DNA of 64,000 nt from Arenibacter sp. P308M17 (GCF_003426735.1 NZ_QVON01000005.1:186001-250000); one strand, 5' to 3'. Counted from the first letter of the stretch, positions 18,086 to 25,776 are shown. A program made the numbers and translations. The notes: generated from the letters alone by a model not told the origin.

Positions 18086-18511
18086 ATGGAAAATCAGATT
18101 TATCCATGCCTATGGTTCGATGGACAGGCCCGGGCAGCAGCAGAATTTTATTGTTCGATCTTCAAAAATTCAAAGATTACCGCAGACGATCAAATGGTCG
18201 TGACCTTTGAACTCAACGGCAAAAAATTTATGGGATTGAACGGAGGTCCGGAGTTTAAATTCAATGAAGGGATATCTTTCGTTGTGGACTGCGAAACCCA
18301 GAAAGAAATCGACCATTATTGGAAAGAACTGACCTCGGATGGGGGAAGCGAAGGCAATTGTGGCTGGTTAAAGGACAAATTCGGGGTATCATGGCAGATC
18401 GTACCCACAGTTTTACCGAAGCTATTGAGCAATCCGGACAAGGCTCAAAATGTCATGGATGCCTATATGAAAATGAAGAAGTTCAATATCAAAACTTTCG
18501 AAAACGCCTGA
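18086..18511 (+). CDS. PhnB-like VOC protein (3-demethylubiquinone methyltransferase-like fold)
   Basis: This 141-residue protein starts IYPCLWFDGQARAAAEFYCS and has the KFMGLNGGPEFKFNEGISF and KDKFGVSWQIVP segments of the 3-demethylubiquinone-9 3-methyltransferase-like VOC family. Despite the family name these proteins are not known methyltransferases. It is a second VOC member of the cluster, distinct from the one at 15824. It is followed by a perfect 15-bp inverted repeat. Confidence 0.83.
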   Translation: MENQIYPCLWFDGQARAAAEFYCSIFKNSKITADDQMVVTFELNGKKFMGLNGGPEFKFNEGISFVVDCETQKEIDHYWKELTSDGGSEGNCGWLKDKFGVSWQIVPTVLPKLLSNPDKAQNVMDAYMKMKKFNIKTFENA

Positions 18512-18544
18512 AGAATCATAAAAGACCAGTAGGCAATAACTTAT

Positions 18545-18582
18545 GTAGGCCAAAACGGAGCGTACTTTCCGTTTTGGCCTAC
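18545..18582. repeat. Perfect 15-bp inverted repeat
   Basis: GTAGGCCAAAACGGA (18545-18559) and its exact complement (18568-18582) flank an 8-base loop. Neither side is followed by a U-tract, so it is at best a weak terminator. It touches the broken 3' end of the SRPBCC pseudogene and may be the scar or end of a small mobile repeat that removed that gene's tail. Confidence 0.6.
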
Positions 18583-18919
18583 TAAATAGCGAGACCCAGA
18601 TACGTGAAGTGAAGTTGTGTTCCGCTCTTTTGTTCCGAAATTTCAAAGAGAATTTTGGTTGCTTCCCAGTCATGAAGGTCGTCCAAAAATTTATTGAGAT
18701 GGCTTGACACAACTTCCCAACGATTTTAGGGGAAGATAGTTCGACAATTTTAAAGATTGCAATGAGATACTTGTCACGATGCGAGAGCGTGGCGTTAAAT
18801 TTATCGGCTTCACCTATCAGATTTTCTGACCACTACCCTTGAACATCGTTAATGGCTTCGAAAACTTGAGGTGGCGATTTTTCTACTTCTATAGCTGCAC
18901 TGAAACTTTTTTCATTCAT
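18582..18919 (-). pseudogene. Decayed SRPBCC (AHSA1-like) gene
   Basis: Read leftwards from ATG at 18919, the sequence gives MNEKSFSAAIEVEKSPPQVF and AINDVQG, then a stop where a Trp is expected before WSENLIGEADKF, then a one-base frameshift after SSPKIV, and continues DDLHDWEATKILFEISEQ and GTQLHFTYLGL before a stop. Every segment lines up with the SRPBCC fold (GWWSE, W-x-GT-x-I-x-FEI, T-x-L-x-F-T-x-x-GL). The last quarter of the family (the W...L..YLETG end) is missing and is replaced by the inverted repeat. With a nonsense codon, a frameshift and a truncation it is a pseudogene. Confidence 0.75.
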
Positions 18920-18952
18920 GGAATAATGATCTTTCTACTTAAACAACAAGAA

Positions 18953-19411
18953 CTAATTCCAGTTGTCTATCTTTATATCATGTGGCGAGGGCTTGCCTTT
19001 GCCCGTTTCAACAAGTTCTTTGAGGCTTAGCAAGAATATGGCCCATTTCATACTACAGTGCGCGGTAAATTCTACGGCCTCACGCCAGTTCCTATGGCCA
19101 AAGAGAACGGTTGTGTAATCCTCTTCCTCATGTAATTGGAAAATCACATCCGTGCCGATCCATTCCTCTGGTCCCGCAGTAAAATGCCAATGCACCTTTT
19201 TATTGGGCTCAAGAGCCTCGACGAGCATGTCCATACTACCGACTTCTTTTCCTTCTTTTGAGTGAAAGCGTACACCTATTGTTTTTCCTACTGCAGATGT
19301 ACCGGAAGTATTTTGTGTCCACCAATCCGCAATTCCTTCAATCGATGCTAATGCCCTATATACCTCTGAAACCGGGGCTTTAATACCTACTCTATGAATA
19401 ATATCCGCCAT
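18953..19411 (-). CDS. SRPBCC domain protein (AHSA1/polyketide-cyclase-like)
   Basis: The 152-residue protein has the START-like fold pattern: IKAPVSEVYRALASIEGIADWW at the start (hydrophobic cavity helix), EWIGTDVIFQL in the middle and MKWAIFLLSLKELVETGKGKP at the end. Such proteins bind small hydrophobic ligands; function unknown. It is divergent from the glxA-type gene at 19596, and the 184-bp gap holds the weak tandem box D with TTTTGTAT as the probable -7 on this strand. A decayed relative lies directly downstream. Confidence 0.85.
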   Translation of the reverse strand: MADIIHRVGIKAPVSEVYRALASIEGIADWWTQNTSGTSAVGKTIGVRFHSKEGKEVGSMDMLVEALEPNKKVHWHFTAGPEEWIGTDVIFQLHEEEDYTTVLFGHRNWREAVEFTAHCSMKWAIFLLSLKELVETGKGKPSPHDIKIDNWN

Positions 19412-19492
19412 TTTGTTATTTGTTTTAATGGGTTAAAAATCTGTTCCTTGTACAACTAATTGGATCGTTGTTTTTTTTATGATTACTATTGG

Positions 19493-19557
19493 ATACAAAA
19501 GTAATACCTAAAAACAATAGTAAAGGGTCGTAATATAGACTTTGCTACGGGTTGATT
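19493..19557 (-). promoter_or_regulatory. Tandem box D (degenerate) and promoter of the SRPBCC gene
   Basis: On the minus strand AATCAACCC (complement of 19549-19557) is followed 24 bases on by TTACGACCC (complement of 19525-19533), and TTTGTAT (complement of 19493-19499) lies 25 bases further. This matches boxes A-C in words and spacing but lacks the leading TTGGCG. It sits between a regulated-type gene and a GlxA-type regulator. Confidence 0.4.
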
Positions 19558-19595
19558 TGGACATTTAATATTTTTATCTTTATAAAAAGTCAAAA

Positions 19596-20582
19596 GTGAA
19601 ACAGCTGACCATATTGGTGCCCGAAGGCCAGAACAATTTAAGCAGTATTGTAGGTCCCTATAAAATTTTCACAAGGGCCAATGCCTATTGGAAAGAAAGG
19701 GGCAACAAGGAAATGTTTGCCATTGATTTGGCCGGGACCTCCAAAGAAGTAGATTTTTACGATGGGCTTTTTTGCGTGAGACCCCGGACCAATGTTTCGA
19801 CCATAAAGAGGACCGACCTCATTATCGTTCCTTCATTGAACCACAACTATGAAAGGGCCATAGAGGGAAACCAATCGCTTATCGACTGGCTTCTACAACA
19901 GTATAAAAACGGGACAGAAATAGCCAGTATCTGCACCGGGGCGTTTCTATTGGCTGCAGCAGGTCTGTTGGATGGCAAAAACTGCTCTACCCATTGGGCC
20001 GCTTCGGAAAATTTTAGGAAAAAGTTCCCCAAGATAAACCTCCAAACAGACAAACTGATTACCGATGAGCATGGAATCTACACCAATGGGGGAGCTTATT
20101 CCTTTTTAAACCTGATGATTTACCTAGTTGAAAAATACTATGACCCCCAAACGGCAATTTTCTGTTCCAAAGTATTTCAGATTGAAATGGACCGACAAAG
20201 CCAATCTTCGTTCATTATTTTCAAAGGCCAAAAAATGCATGGTGACGAAATAGTGAAAGAAGCCCAGAACTATATCGAAAATAAACCGGAAGAAAAAATA
20301 TCGATCGTGGAAATAGCATCCAGGTTCCCGGTAAGCAGGCGACAATTCGATAGGCGGTTTATTAAAGCCACCGGAAACACCCCGTTGGAATATGCGCAAC
20401 GGGTAAAAATAGAGGTAGCCAAAAAATATCTGGAAACAACCCGAAAAACAATTAACGAAGTTATGTATGAAGTCGGGTATTCGGACGAAAAGGCATTTCG
20501 CGAGGTGTTCCGAAAAATTACCGGCCTAAGCCCGTTGGAATACAAGGAAAGGTATAACAAGGAAAGCGTTGTAATTATATAA
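19596..20582 (+). CDS. GlxA-family transcriptional regulator, second copy
   Basis: The 328-residue regulator has the same architecture as that at 14144: a DJ-1/PfpI-like domain (elbow ASICTGAFLLAAAGLLDG) and a C-terminal AraC domain (FPVSRRQFDRRFIKATGN, INEVMYEVGYSDEKAFREVF). The two proteins are alike throughout, so they are paralogues. The start is GTG 19596, as no ATG is in frame nearby. It is divergent from the SRPBCC gene and could control it through box D. Ligand and targets are unknown. Confidence 0.87.
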   Translation: MKQLTILVPEGQNNLSSIVGPYKIFTRANAYWKERGNKEMFAIDLAGTSKEVDFYDGLFCVRPRTNVSTIKRTDLIIVPSLNHNYERAIEGNQSLIDWLLQQYKNGTEIASICTGAFLLAAAGLLDGKNCSTHWAASENFRKKFPKINLQTDKLITDEHGIYTNGGAYSFLNLMIYLVEKYYDPQTAIFCSKVFQIEMDRQSQSSFIIFKGQKMHGDEIVKEAQNYIENKPEEKISIVEIASRFPVSRRQFDRRFIKATGNTPLEYAQRVKIEVAKKYLETTRKTINEVMYEVGYSDEKAFREVFRKITGLSPLEYKERYNKESVVII

Positions 20583-20692
20583 AAATAGAACGACCCCAAC
20601 CTCTCAATATTCACCATACTCCATATTTAGGATAAGAGTTGGGAAAGGAGTTCATATTGCCTTTTTGACTTTTCGTATCCAATTCACGGACA

Positions 20693-20764
20693 TTGGCGCA
20701 ATCAACCTTGATAACTGCCGTTTTTGCACCTTAATAATGATCTCTTTTATTCCCAACTTTGTAT
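20693..20764 (+). promoter_or_regulatory. Tandem box B and promoter of the DinB-like gene
   Basis: TTGGCGCAATCAACCT, then TGATAACTGCCGTT, then TTTGCACCT and, 26 bases on, TTTGTAT (20758-20764). Over the first 30 positions it matches box A at nearly all sites with no gaps, and the distance to TTTGTAT is identical. It lies 74 bp before the DinB-like start. Confidence 0.6.
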
Positions 20765-20837
20765 GGAATAAAATTCTTAACGGATGTTGTTCTTTCCGCT
20801 CACAGAAAGAATCCAGAAAGGTTAAAAAAAATAAAAC

Positions 20838-21347
20838 ATGGAAACCGAAAAAGAAATTTTGAACCGGGATATCGAAAATGCCTTCAATACACTTTTGGAT
20901 GAACTATCCAAGTTTGATGAAGAAACCTTGAATCAAGTCCCTTTGGAGCGCAGTTGGACAGCAGGCCAGACCGCAGAGCATATCATCATCTGTGGTAGCG
21001 GTATTCCCGATACAAAAACTACTGTAGCCAATAGGGCCTATGACGAAAAAGTGAATGCCCTTCGGGACCTGTTCCTTAATTTTGAACTGAAGTTTGAGGC
21101 CGACCCTTCAATTGTCCCGGGCCCTCCTCCCCATAGAAAGGATACGCTGGTCCAAAAAATCAAGGAAATCAGGAACCACTTGAAAAATATCGCCGAAACC
21201 TCAGATTTGACGACTCTTTGTGTAGATATGGAGTTCCCGTCTTTCGGCCAGTTAACACGATACGAATGGCTCCGGTTTATTCTCTTCCATACGCAACGGC
21301 ATACCCGACAAATTGTAAATATTGGTAAGCATTTGGCAAATGCATAA
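20838..21347 (+). CDS. DinB-family four-helix protein
   Basis: This 169-residue protein is a DinB/YfiT-type four-helix bundle. It has WTAGQTAEHII with the first His and FHTQRHTRQI with the second and third histidines of the metal triad. DinB-like proteins act as thiol-S-transferases or hydrolases in known cases, but most are uncharacterised. It follows tandem box B and precedes a cyclase gene by 13 bp, so the two may be co-transcribed. Confidence 0.8.
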   Translation: METEKEILNRDIENAFNTLLDELSKFDEETLNQVPLERSWTAGQTAEHIIICGSGIPDTKTTVANRAYDEKVNALRDLFLNFELKFEADPSIVPGPPPHRKDTLVQKIKEIRNHLKNIAETSDLTTLCVDMEFPSFGQLTRYEWLRFILFHTQRHTRQIVNIGKHLANA

Positions 21348-21360
21348 AACAGGATGTAAA

Positions 21361-22449
21361 ATGAAAACCGCGACCCAAATAAAACTACGACAATTGGCCA
21401 TCATTATGCTCTTTTGGCTTTTTTTAGGTTTTACCATTGCGGTTTACGACCACCTGCAACTTCACACCTACTATTCCTTGGGACCTTCGCCAGAGTATTC
21501 CTTTTGGAACTCGGTCATCCGGAATATGGTGCCGGGGTTTATCGGGGCCCTGCTGGGCGGTAGTCTTTTGGTGTTCTATGTGAACGAAAAGTTTAGGGAC
21601 AAGCCCTATGGCCAAACCATTGCGTTCGTCGGGATATGCTTTGTACTCATTGTCGCATTCATCACAGTGGTCATGGCCGTTTCCATGGTGCCTATCCGAA
21701 CGGGAAAACCGTTATCGGATCCCGAGACACAGCAAGCTTTCATGGAATTTATTACGGACCCCTATCCCTTAAAAAATGCATTGGTCTGGGCCTTTATCGT
21801 AGAGTTCACCCAACTTATGCTCCAGATAAATAGTAAGTTTGGCCACCGAACCTTTTGGAACATCCTTCGTGGACGCTACAACACCCCAAAAGAGGAAAAA
21901 CGCATTTTTATGTTCCTTGACCTTGATGACTCCACCACTATGGCCGAAAGTTTGGGCAACGAAAAATATCATAGTTTGCTAAAGGATTTCTTTGCCGATA
22001 TAACCGACCCGATCATTGAAAACAAGGGCAATATTTACCAATATGTTGGTGATGAAGTGGTCGTGGCCTGGGATTATAAGGAAGGTATTGAAGCGCAGCA
22101 CTGTCTGAAATGTTTTTTCGACATCAAGACTATCTTGGCCGGTAAAGGAAACCATTATAAAGAACAATATGGCCGGGTTCCCTCTTTCAAGGCGGGTTTC
22201 CATTCCGGTAATGTGGTGGCGGGCGAAGTGGGTATCGTCAAAAGGGACATTACCTATTCCGGGGATGTGCTGAATACTACCGCCCGTATTCTCGGAAAGT
22301 GTAGCGAACTGAAGGAGGAAATTCTGGTAAGTTCCGATTTGTTGTCCCTATTGAACATCGGCAAGGAATATAAAAGCCAGTTGTTGGGAAATGTCGCTTT
22401 AAAGGGGAAAAGCAGGGAGGTTTCCATTCATGCGCTTTCAACGGCATAG
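21361..22449 (+). CDS. Membrane-anchored class III adenylate/guanylate cyclase
   Basis: The 362-residue protein has about four membrane helices (near residues 10-28, 55-75, 87-110, 150-170) and a class III cyclase domain from about 185. Both metal aspartates are visible, in FMFLDLDDST and YVGDEVVVAW, and the later SGNVVAGEVG and GDVLNTTARI segments are conserved. It should make cAMP (or cGMP) at the inner membrane. ATG 21361 is used because upstream codons overlap the DinB gene. Its link to the neighbouring small genes is unknown. Confidence 0.85.
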   Translation: MKTATQIKLRQLAIIMLFWLFLGFTIAVYDHLQLHTYYSLGPSPEYSFWNSVIRNMVPGFIGALLGGSLLVFYVNEKFRDKPYGQTIAFVGICFVLIVAFITVVMAVSMVPIRTGKPLSDPETQQAFMEFITDPYPLKNALVWAFIVEFTQLMLQINSKFGHRTFWNILRGRYNTPKEEKRIFMFLDLDDSTTMAESLGNEKYHSLLKDFFADITDPIIENKGNIYQYVGDEVVVAWDYKEGIEAQHCLKCFFDIKTILAGKGNHYKEQYGRVPSFKAGFHSGNVVAGEVGIVKRDITYSGDVLNTTARILGKCSELKEEILVSSDLLSLLNIGKEYKSQLLGNVALKGKSREVSIHALSTA

Positions 22450-22488
22450 TGGCGAGTGCATTGATTCTAATTTTGATAGATACTATAT

Positions 22489-22559
22489 TTGGCGGAATAC
22501 ACCCCTTTAACCGCCGTTTTCACACCCGCTTGCCAAAGGATTTTCTTCTAAATTTGTAT
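22489..22559 (+). promoter_or_regulatory. Tandem box C and promoter of the DoxX-like gene
   Basis: TTGGCGGAATACACCC, then CTTTAACCGCCGTT, TTCACACCC and, 25 bases on, TTTGTAT (22553-22559) preceded by TAAA, giving a full TAnnTTTG -7 element. It is the third strong copy of the motif seen at 15735 and 20693. It lies 117 bp before the DoxX-like start. Confidence 0.6.
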
Positions 22560-22675
22560 AAATAAGTAAAGAACCTATTGAGTCCGTGTCGGGTTTGTTC
22601 TATTTTAATGGATTTGATTTCGGAATTTTTGGGGCTGAAAAACAACGTACAATAACCATATTAAAACAACCTATT

Positions 22676-23050
22676 ATGAAGAAAAACAAGATTATTTTTT
22701 GGGTAGCAACGATTATCATTTTCCTGTTTGAAGGAATGATGCCATTAGGCACTTTATTGTTTGCACCTGAATATGCTACAGCGGGGACCGAACCATTGGG
22801 GTACCCCGGTTACTTTGCCCATGCCCTGATTATTTGCAAAGTGTTGGGAGCAACGGCCTTGGTCATACCCAAATTGCACCCGACAATCAAGGAATGGGCG
22901 TATGCAGGATTAACGTTCAACCTTGTTTTCGCATTTATCAGCCATGCCGTGGTGGACGGTAACATTGGATATATGGCGATGCCCGTTGTAATCGGTGCCA
23001 TACTTGCCATTTCGTACATATACACTGGTAAAATCAAGACCCATGGCTAA
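22676..23050 (+). CDS. DoxX-like four-helix membrane protein
   Basis: The 124-residue integral membrane protein has four hydrophobic segments and the family segment KEWAYAGLTFNLVFAFISH. It belongs to the DoxX-like group found beside SRPBCC and DUF1801 genes. Biochemical role unknown. ATG 22676 is used because the longer reading adds a non-hydrophobic stretch covering the 5' leader. It overlaps the next gene by 8 bases. A homologue with the same neighbour is at 47003. Confidence 0.82.
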   Translation: MKKNKIIFWVATIIIFLFEGMMPLGTLLFAPEYATAGTEPLGYPGYFAHALIICKVLGATALVIPKLHPTIKEWAYAGLTFNLVFAFISHAVVDGNIGYMAMPVVIGAILAISYIYTGKIKTHG

Positions 23051-23405
23051 AACGGACTATAAATCAATTGACGGGTACCACAAAGTATTTCCAAAAGAAA
23101 TACAGGATAGGATGCAATCCATTCGCGAGGTCGTCCACCAAATAGCACCGGAAGCGGAAGAAGTGATCAGCTATCAAATTCCCGCATTTAAAATCGGGAA
23201 AAAATACCTGATATACTATTCGGCCTATGCCAAACATATTTCATTAGCAAATCCGTGGAGCGAGGCATTTTTGAAAACGTTCGCAAAAGAATTGGTAGGG
23301 TTGAAAGTAACCAAATCCGTGATACAGTTTCCGAATGACAGACCGTTGCCCTTGAACTTTATAGAACGGATCGTGAAGTATAGAAAAAAAGAAACATTCT
23401 CCTAA
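23043..23405 (+). CDS. DUF1801 (YdhG-like) protein
   Basis: This 120-residue protein has the DUF1801 pattern: a helical start, APEAEEVISYQIPAFKIGKK, a short strand region with KHISLANPW and a closing basic helix. Relatives include YdhG and frataxin-fold-like small proteins; function is not established. It overlaps the DoxX-like gene by 8 bases and is therefore co-translated with it. The same DoxX-DUF1801 pair occurs at 47.0-47.7 kb. Confidence 0.83.
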   Translation: MAKTDYKSIDGYHKVFPKEIQDRMQSIREVVHQIAPEAEEVISYQIPAFKIGKKYLIYYSAYAKHISLANPWSEAFLKTFAKELVGLKVTKSVIQFPNDRPLPLNFIERIVKYRKKETFS

Positions 23406-23416
23406 CATCAATAAAA

Positions 23417-23794
23417 ATGAAAAAAAAGATTCTTTTTATCCTAGCCCTCTTGTTCGGGTTAATGTTCATCAATGCAGGATTGGACAAGTTTTTTCACTAC
23501 ATGCCCGTTCCGGAAGATATGCCTGAGGAAACCCTTAAGGAATTCGAAGCATTAATGCAAATCGTTTGGCTATTACCTTTGATCGCGGTCGCCGAGATCG
23601 TAAGCGGCCTATTGATCATTTTTACCAAGACAAGGGCCTTGGGAGCATTGGTCATACTACCGGTCATGATAGGCATCCTCCTGACCAACATTTGTGGGGA
23701 ACCCAGTGGATTGGTCCTTACCCTTCCAATGGCCGCAATTTTGGGTTGGATATTATATGACAACCGGCATAAATACAGCCCGTTGTTCGGATAA
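23417..23794 (+). CDS. DoxX-family membrane protein
   Basis: The 125-residue protein has four membrane helices and the conserved start FINAGLDKFFHYMPVP typical of DoxX/DoxD-related proteins. It is a different subfamily from the DoxX-like protein at 22676. It begins 11 bases after the DUF1801 gene, in the same apparent operon. Function unknown; relatives are linked to redox or thiosulfate metabolism only in some organisms. Confidence 0.82.
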   Translation: MKKKILFILALLFGLMFINAGLDKFFHYMPVPEDMPEETLKEFEALMQIVWLLPLIAVAEIVSGLLIIFTKTRALGALVILPVMIGILLTNICGEPSGLVLTLPMAAILGWILYDNRHKYSPLFG

Positions 23795-23848
23795 TAAGAA
23801 AACATGTAAATTTAAATAAATTAGAAATAATAACTAAAAACAAACATT

Positions 23849-24298
23849 ATGTCGAACAATAGCGTAACACTACACAGGGTGCTGACTGCGTCCCCCGAAA
23901 AAGTATTCAAGGCCTTTTCCAACGAAGATGCCATGGCCTTTTGGCTGCCCCCATTCGGATTTACCTGCAAAGTGCATAAGTTGGATTTCAAAACCGGAGG
24001 TACCCATAAAATGTCCTTTACCAATTTTACGACGGGCAACGGACATTCGTTCGGGGGGGAATATCTAGAAATCAAGCCCAACGAGCTCATCCGATACACC
24101 GACAAATTCGATGACCCCAATCTGCCCGGGGAGATGACCGTCACGGTTAGGCTGACCAAGGTTTCCTGTGGTACCGACCTTCATATCGTACAGGAAGGCA
24201 TCCCTGAGGTCATTCCTGCGGAAATGTGCTATCTGGGCTGGCAGGAATCCTTGGAAAAACTGAAAAAACTGGTGGAGCCGGAGATTCCGGATGCTTGA
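23849..24298 (+). CDS. SRPBCC domain protein (AHSA1-like)
   Basis: The 149-residue protein has the START-like pattern, starting HRVLTASPEKVFKAFSNEDA with AFWLPPFGFTC, a central GEYLEIKPNELIRYTDKFDD and the end CYLGWQESLEKLKKLVEPE. It probably binds a small hydrophobic ligand in the cytoplasm. It lies between a DoxX gene and a YdeI-type gene on the same strand. Function unknown. Confidence 0.84.
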   Translation: MSNNSVTLHRVLTASPEKVFKAFSNEDAMAFWLPPFGFTCKVHKLDFKTGGTHKMSFTNFTTGNGHSFGGEYLEIKPNELIRYTDKFDDPNLPGEMTVTVRLTKVSCGTDLHIVQEGIPEVIPAEMCYLGWQESLEKLKKLVEPEIPDA

Positions 24299-24355
24299 AA
24301 GTATCGGGTTCCCCATGAACACGGGTACATCCCTTTTTTATTTAAAACCTATAAA

Positions 24356-24967
24356 ATGATACCATTCGATTCAAAAGTGGACGGGTACATCTCCAAATCA
24401 GAAGATTTCGCAAAACCCATATTGGAACATTGGCGGCAACTTGTCCACGTTACCTGTCCCCAAGTGGAGGAGGCCATTAAATGGGGCATTCCCCATTTTG
24501 ATTACCAAGGGGATTTTATGTGCGTGATGGCTTCTTATAAAAAACATTGTTCGTTTTCATTCATAAAGGCAGAATTAATGGGCGACCCCCGATTGAAAGG
24601 GAGTAAGAACCAAAAACCTATTAAAAGGTTTTTGGGGAAGATCACTGATATTTCGGAATTACCACCCGAGCGGGAATTCCAAGCCATGCTGAAAGAGGCG
24701 ATGGCCCTAAATGAAAAGGGAATAAAAAGCGAACGGCCGAAATCGGATAAACCCAAAACCATCGAGGTACCGGATTATTTTGCCAAGGAATTGGAGGCCA
24801 GCCCAAAGGCCAAGGAAGTTTTTGAATCAAAAACCCCTTCTTTCCGCAAAAACTATTTGGTCTGGATAACGGGCGCTAAAACGGAAGCAACCCGACAACA
24901 GCGAATAGAACAATCTTTGGAATGGATAGCCGCAGGAAAAGACCGGTTTTGGCAGTATAAAAAATAA
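24356..24967 (+). CDS. YdeI/OmdA-family protein with DUF1801 domain
   Basis: The 203-residue protein combines an N-terminal DUF1801 region (CPQVEEAIKWGIPHFDYQGD) with a C-terminal YdeI/OmpD-associated segment (PDYFAKELEASPKAKEVFES and the WITGAKTEATRQQRIEQSLE helix). The family has been linked to peptide tolerance in other bacteria, but its action is unknown. Its stop overlaps the next start in TAATG, so the following zinc-ribbon protein is translationally coupled. Confidence 0.82.
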   Translation: MIPFDSKVDGYISKSEDFAKPILEHWRQLVHVTCPQVEEAIKWGIPHFDYQGDFMCVMASYKKHCSFSFIKAELMGDPRLKGSKNQKPIKRFLGKITDISELPPEREFQAMLKEAMALNEKGIKSERPKSDKPKTIEVPDYFAKELEASPKAKEVFESKTPSFRKNYLVWITGAKTEATRQQRIEQSLEWIAAGKDRFWQYKK

Positions 24968-25257
24968 TGTCGAATACAACTAAAAGAACCTGTACAAAGG
25001 GGCATGACTATTACAAAAGTAGCGACTGCCCCACTTGTCCGGTCTGTGAGGAAGAGCGCAAACCGAAGGACGGTTTTCTCTCACTGCTCCCCGCACCCGC
25101 AAGGCGGGCACTGGAAAGTAAAAACATTACAAGTCTAAACGAACTTTCCAAGTTCAGTGAAGATGATATTTTGAATTTGCACGGTATAGGGCCAAGTTCC
25201 ATCCCAAGGCTTCGAAAAGCATTGGAGGAAAAAGGATTGTCGTTTAGCAAAGGATAA
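24967..25257 (+). CDS. Zinc-ribbon + helix-hairpin-helix (RNAP alpha-CTD-like) protein
   Basis: This 96-residue protein has an N-terminal metal knuckle (Cys9, His13, Cys21, Cys24, Cys27) and a C-terminal helix-hairpin-helix fold (SLNELSKFSEDDILNLHGIG then PSSIPRLRKALEEKGLSF) like the RNA polymerase alpha C-terminal domain. It should bind DNA or RNA, or contact polymerase. It is coupled by overlap to the YdeI gene upstream and followed by a second YdeI-type gene. The pairing is conserved-looking, but no function is known. Confidence 0.8.
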   Translation: MSNTTKRTCTKGHDYYKSSDCPTCPVCEEERKPKDGFLSLLPAPARRALESKNITSLNELSKFSEDDILNLHGIGPSSIPRLRKALEEKGLSFSKG

Positions 25258-25293
25258 ACATGGGGTTTTAAGAACGAATAAAGTCAAATAGCA

Positions 25294-25776
25294 TTGTACA
25301 AATTTAAGGCAAAACTGGAAATAATCGGAATCAACCCCTTTGTATTTGTCCCTGATGTAATCCTGAACGAGCTGTTCGGGCAAGTGGGAAAGGATAAAGG
25401 GCCTATTCCCATCAGTGGTTCGGTAAATGGTGAAAAGTACATACAGACGCTGGTCAAATATCGGGGGGAGTGGAGGTTGTATGTAAATACTAGGATGTTG
25501 AAAAACTCCCCGGATCGAATCGGGGAAATGTTGGAGGTTACCGTAGCGTTCGACCCGTCCGAGAGAACGGTGGACCCCCATCCTAAATTGTTGAAGGCCC
25601 TCAAAGAAAATCCGGAGGCCAAAAAGGTGTTCGATGCCCTGCCTACCTCAAGGCGAAGGGAGATCATAAAGTATATTTCCTTCCTGAAAACCGAAAAAAG
25701 CATTGAAAAGAATGTTGCCAGGGCGATTGGGTTCCTCCTTGGGAAAGAGCGGTTTATTGGAAGGGACAGGCCATAA
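25294..25776 (+). CDS. DUF1905/YdeI-family protein
   Basis: The 160-residue protein has a beta-barrel-like DUF1905 domain (FKAKLEIIG, KGPIPISGSVNG) and a C-terminal YdeI-type helical segment (LKALKENPEAKKVFDALPTS, RREIIKYISF). No ATG is in frame, so TTG 25294 is used. Such proteins commonly accompany SRPBCC and DUF1801 genes. Cytoplasmic; function unknown. It lies 36 bp after the zinc-ribbon gene. Confidence 0.8.
   Translation: MYKFKAKLEIIGINPFVFVPDVILNELFGQVGKDKGPIPISGSVNGEKYIQTLVKYRGEWRLYVNTRMLKNSPDRIGEMLEVTVAFDPSERTVDPHPKLLKALKENPEAKKVFDALPTSRRREIIKYISFLKTEKSIEKNVARAIGFLLGKERFIGRDRP

Noticed and set aside
18422..18712. 96-codon minus-strand gene
   Set aside because: It mixes the shifted frame of the SRPBCC pseudogene with antisense of the PhnB-like gene; the pseudogene explains the real similarity.
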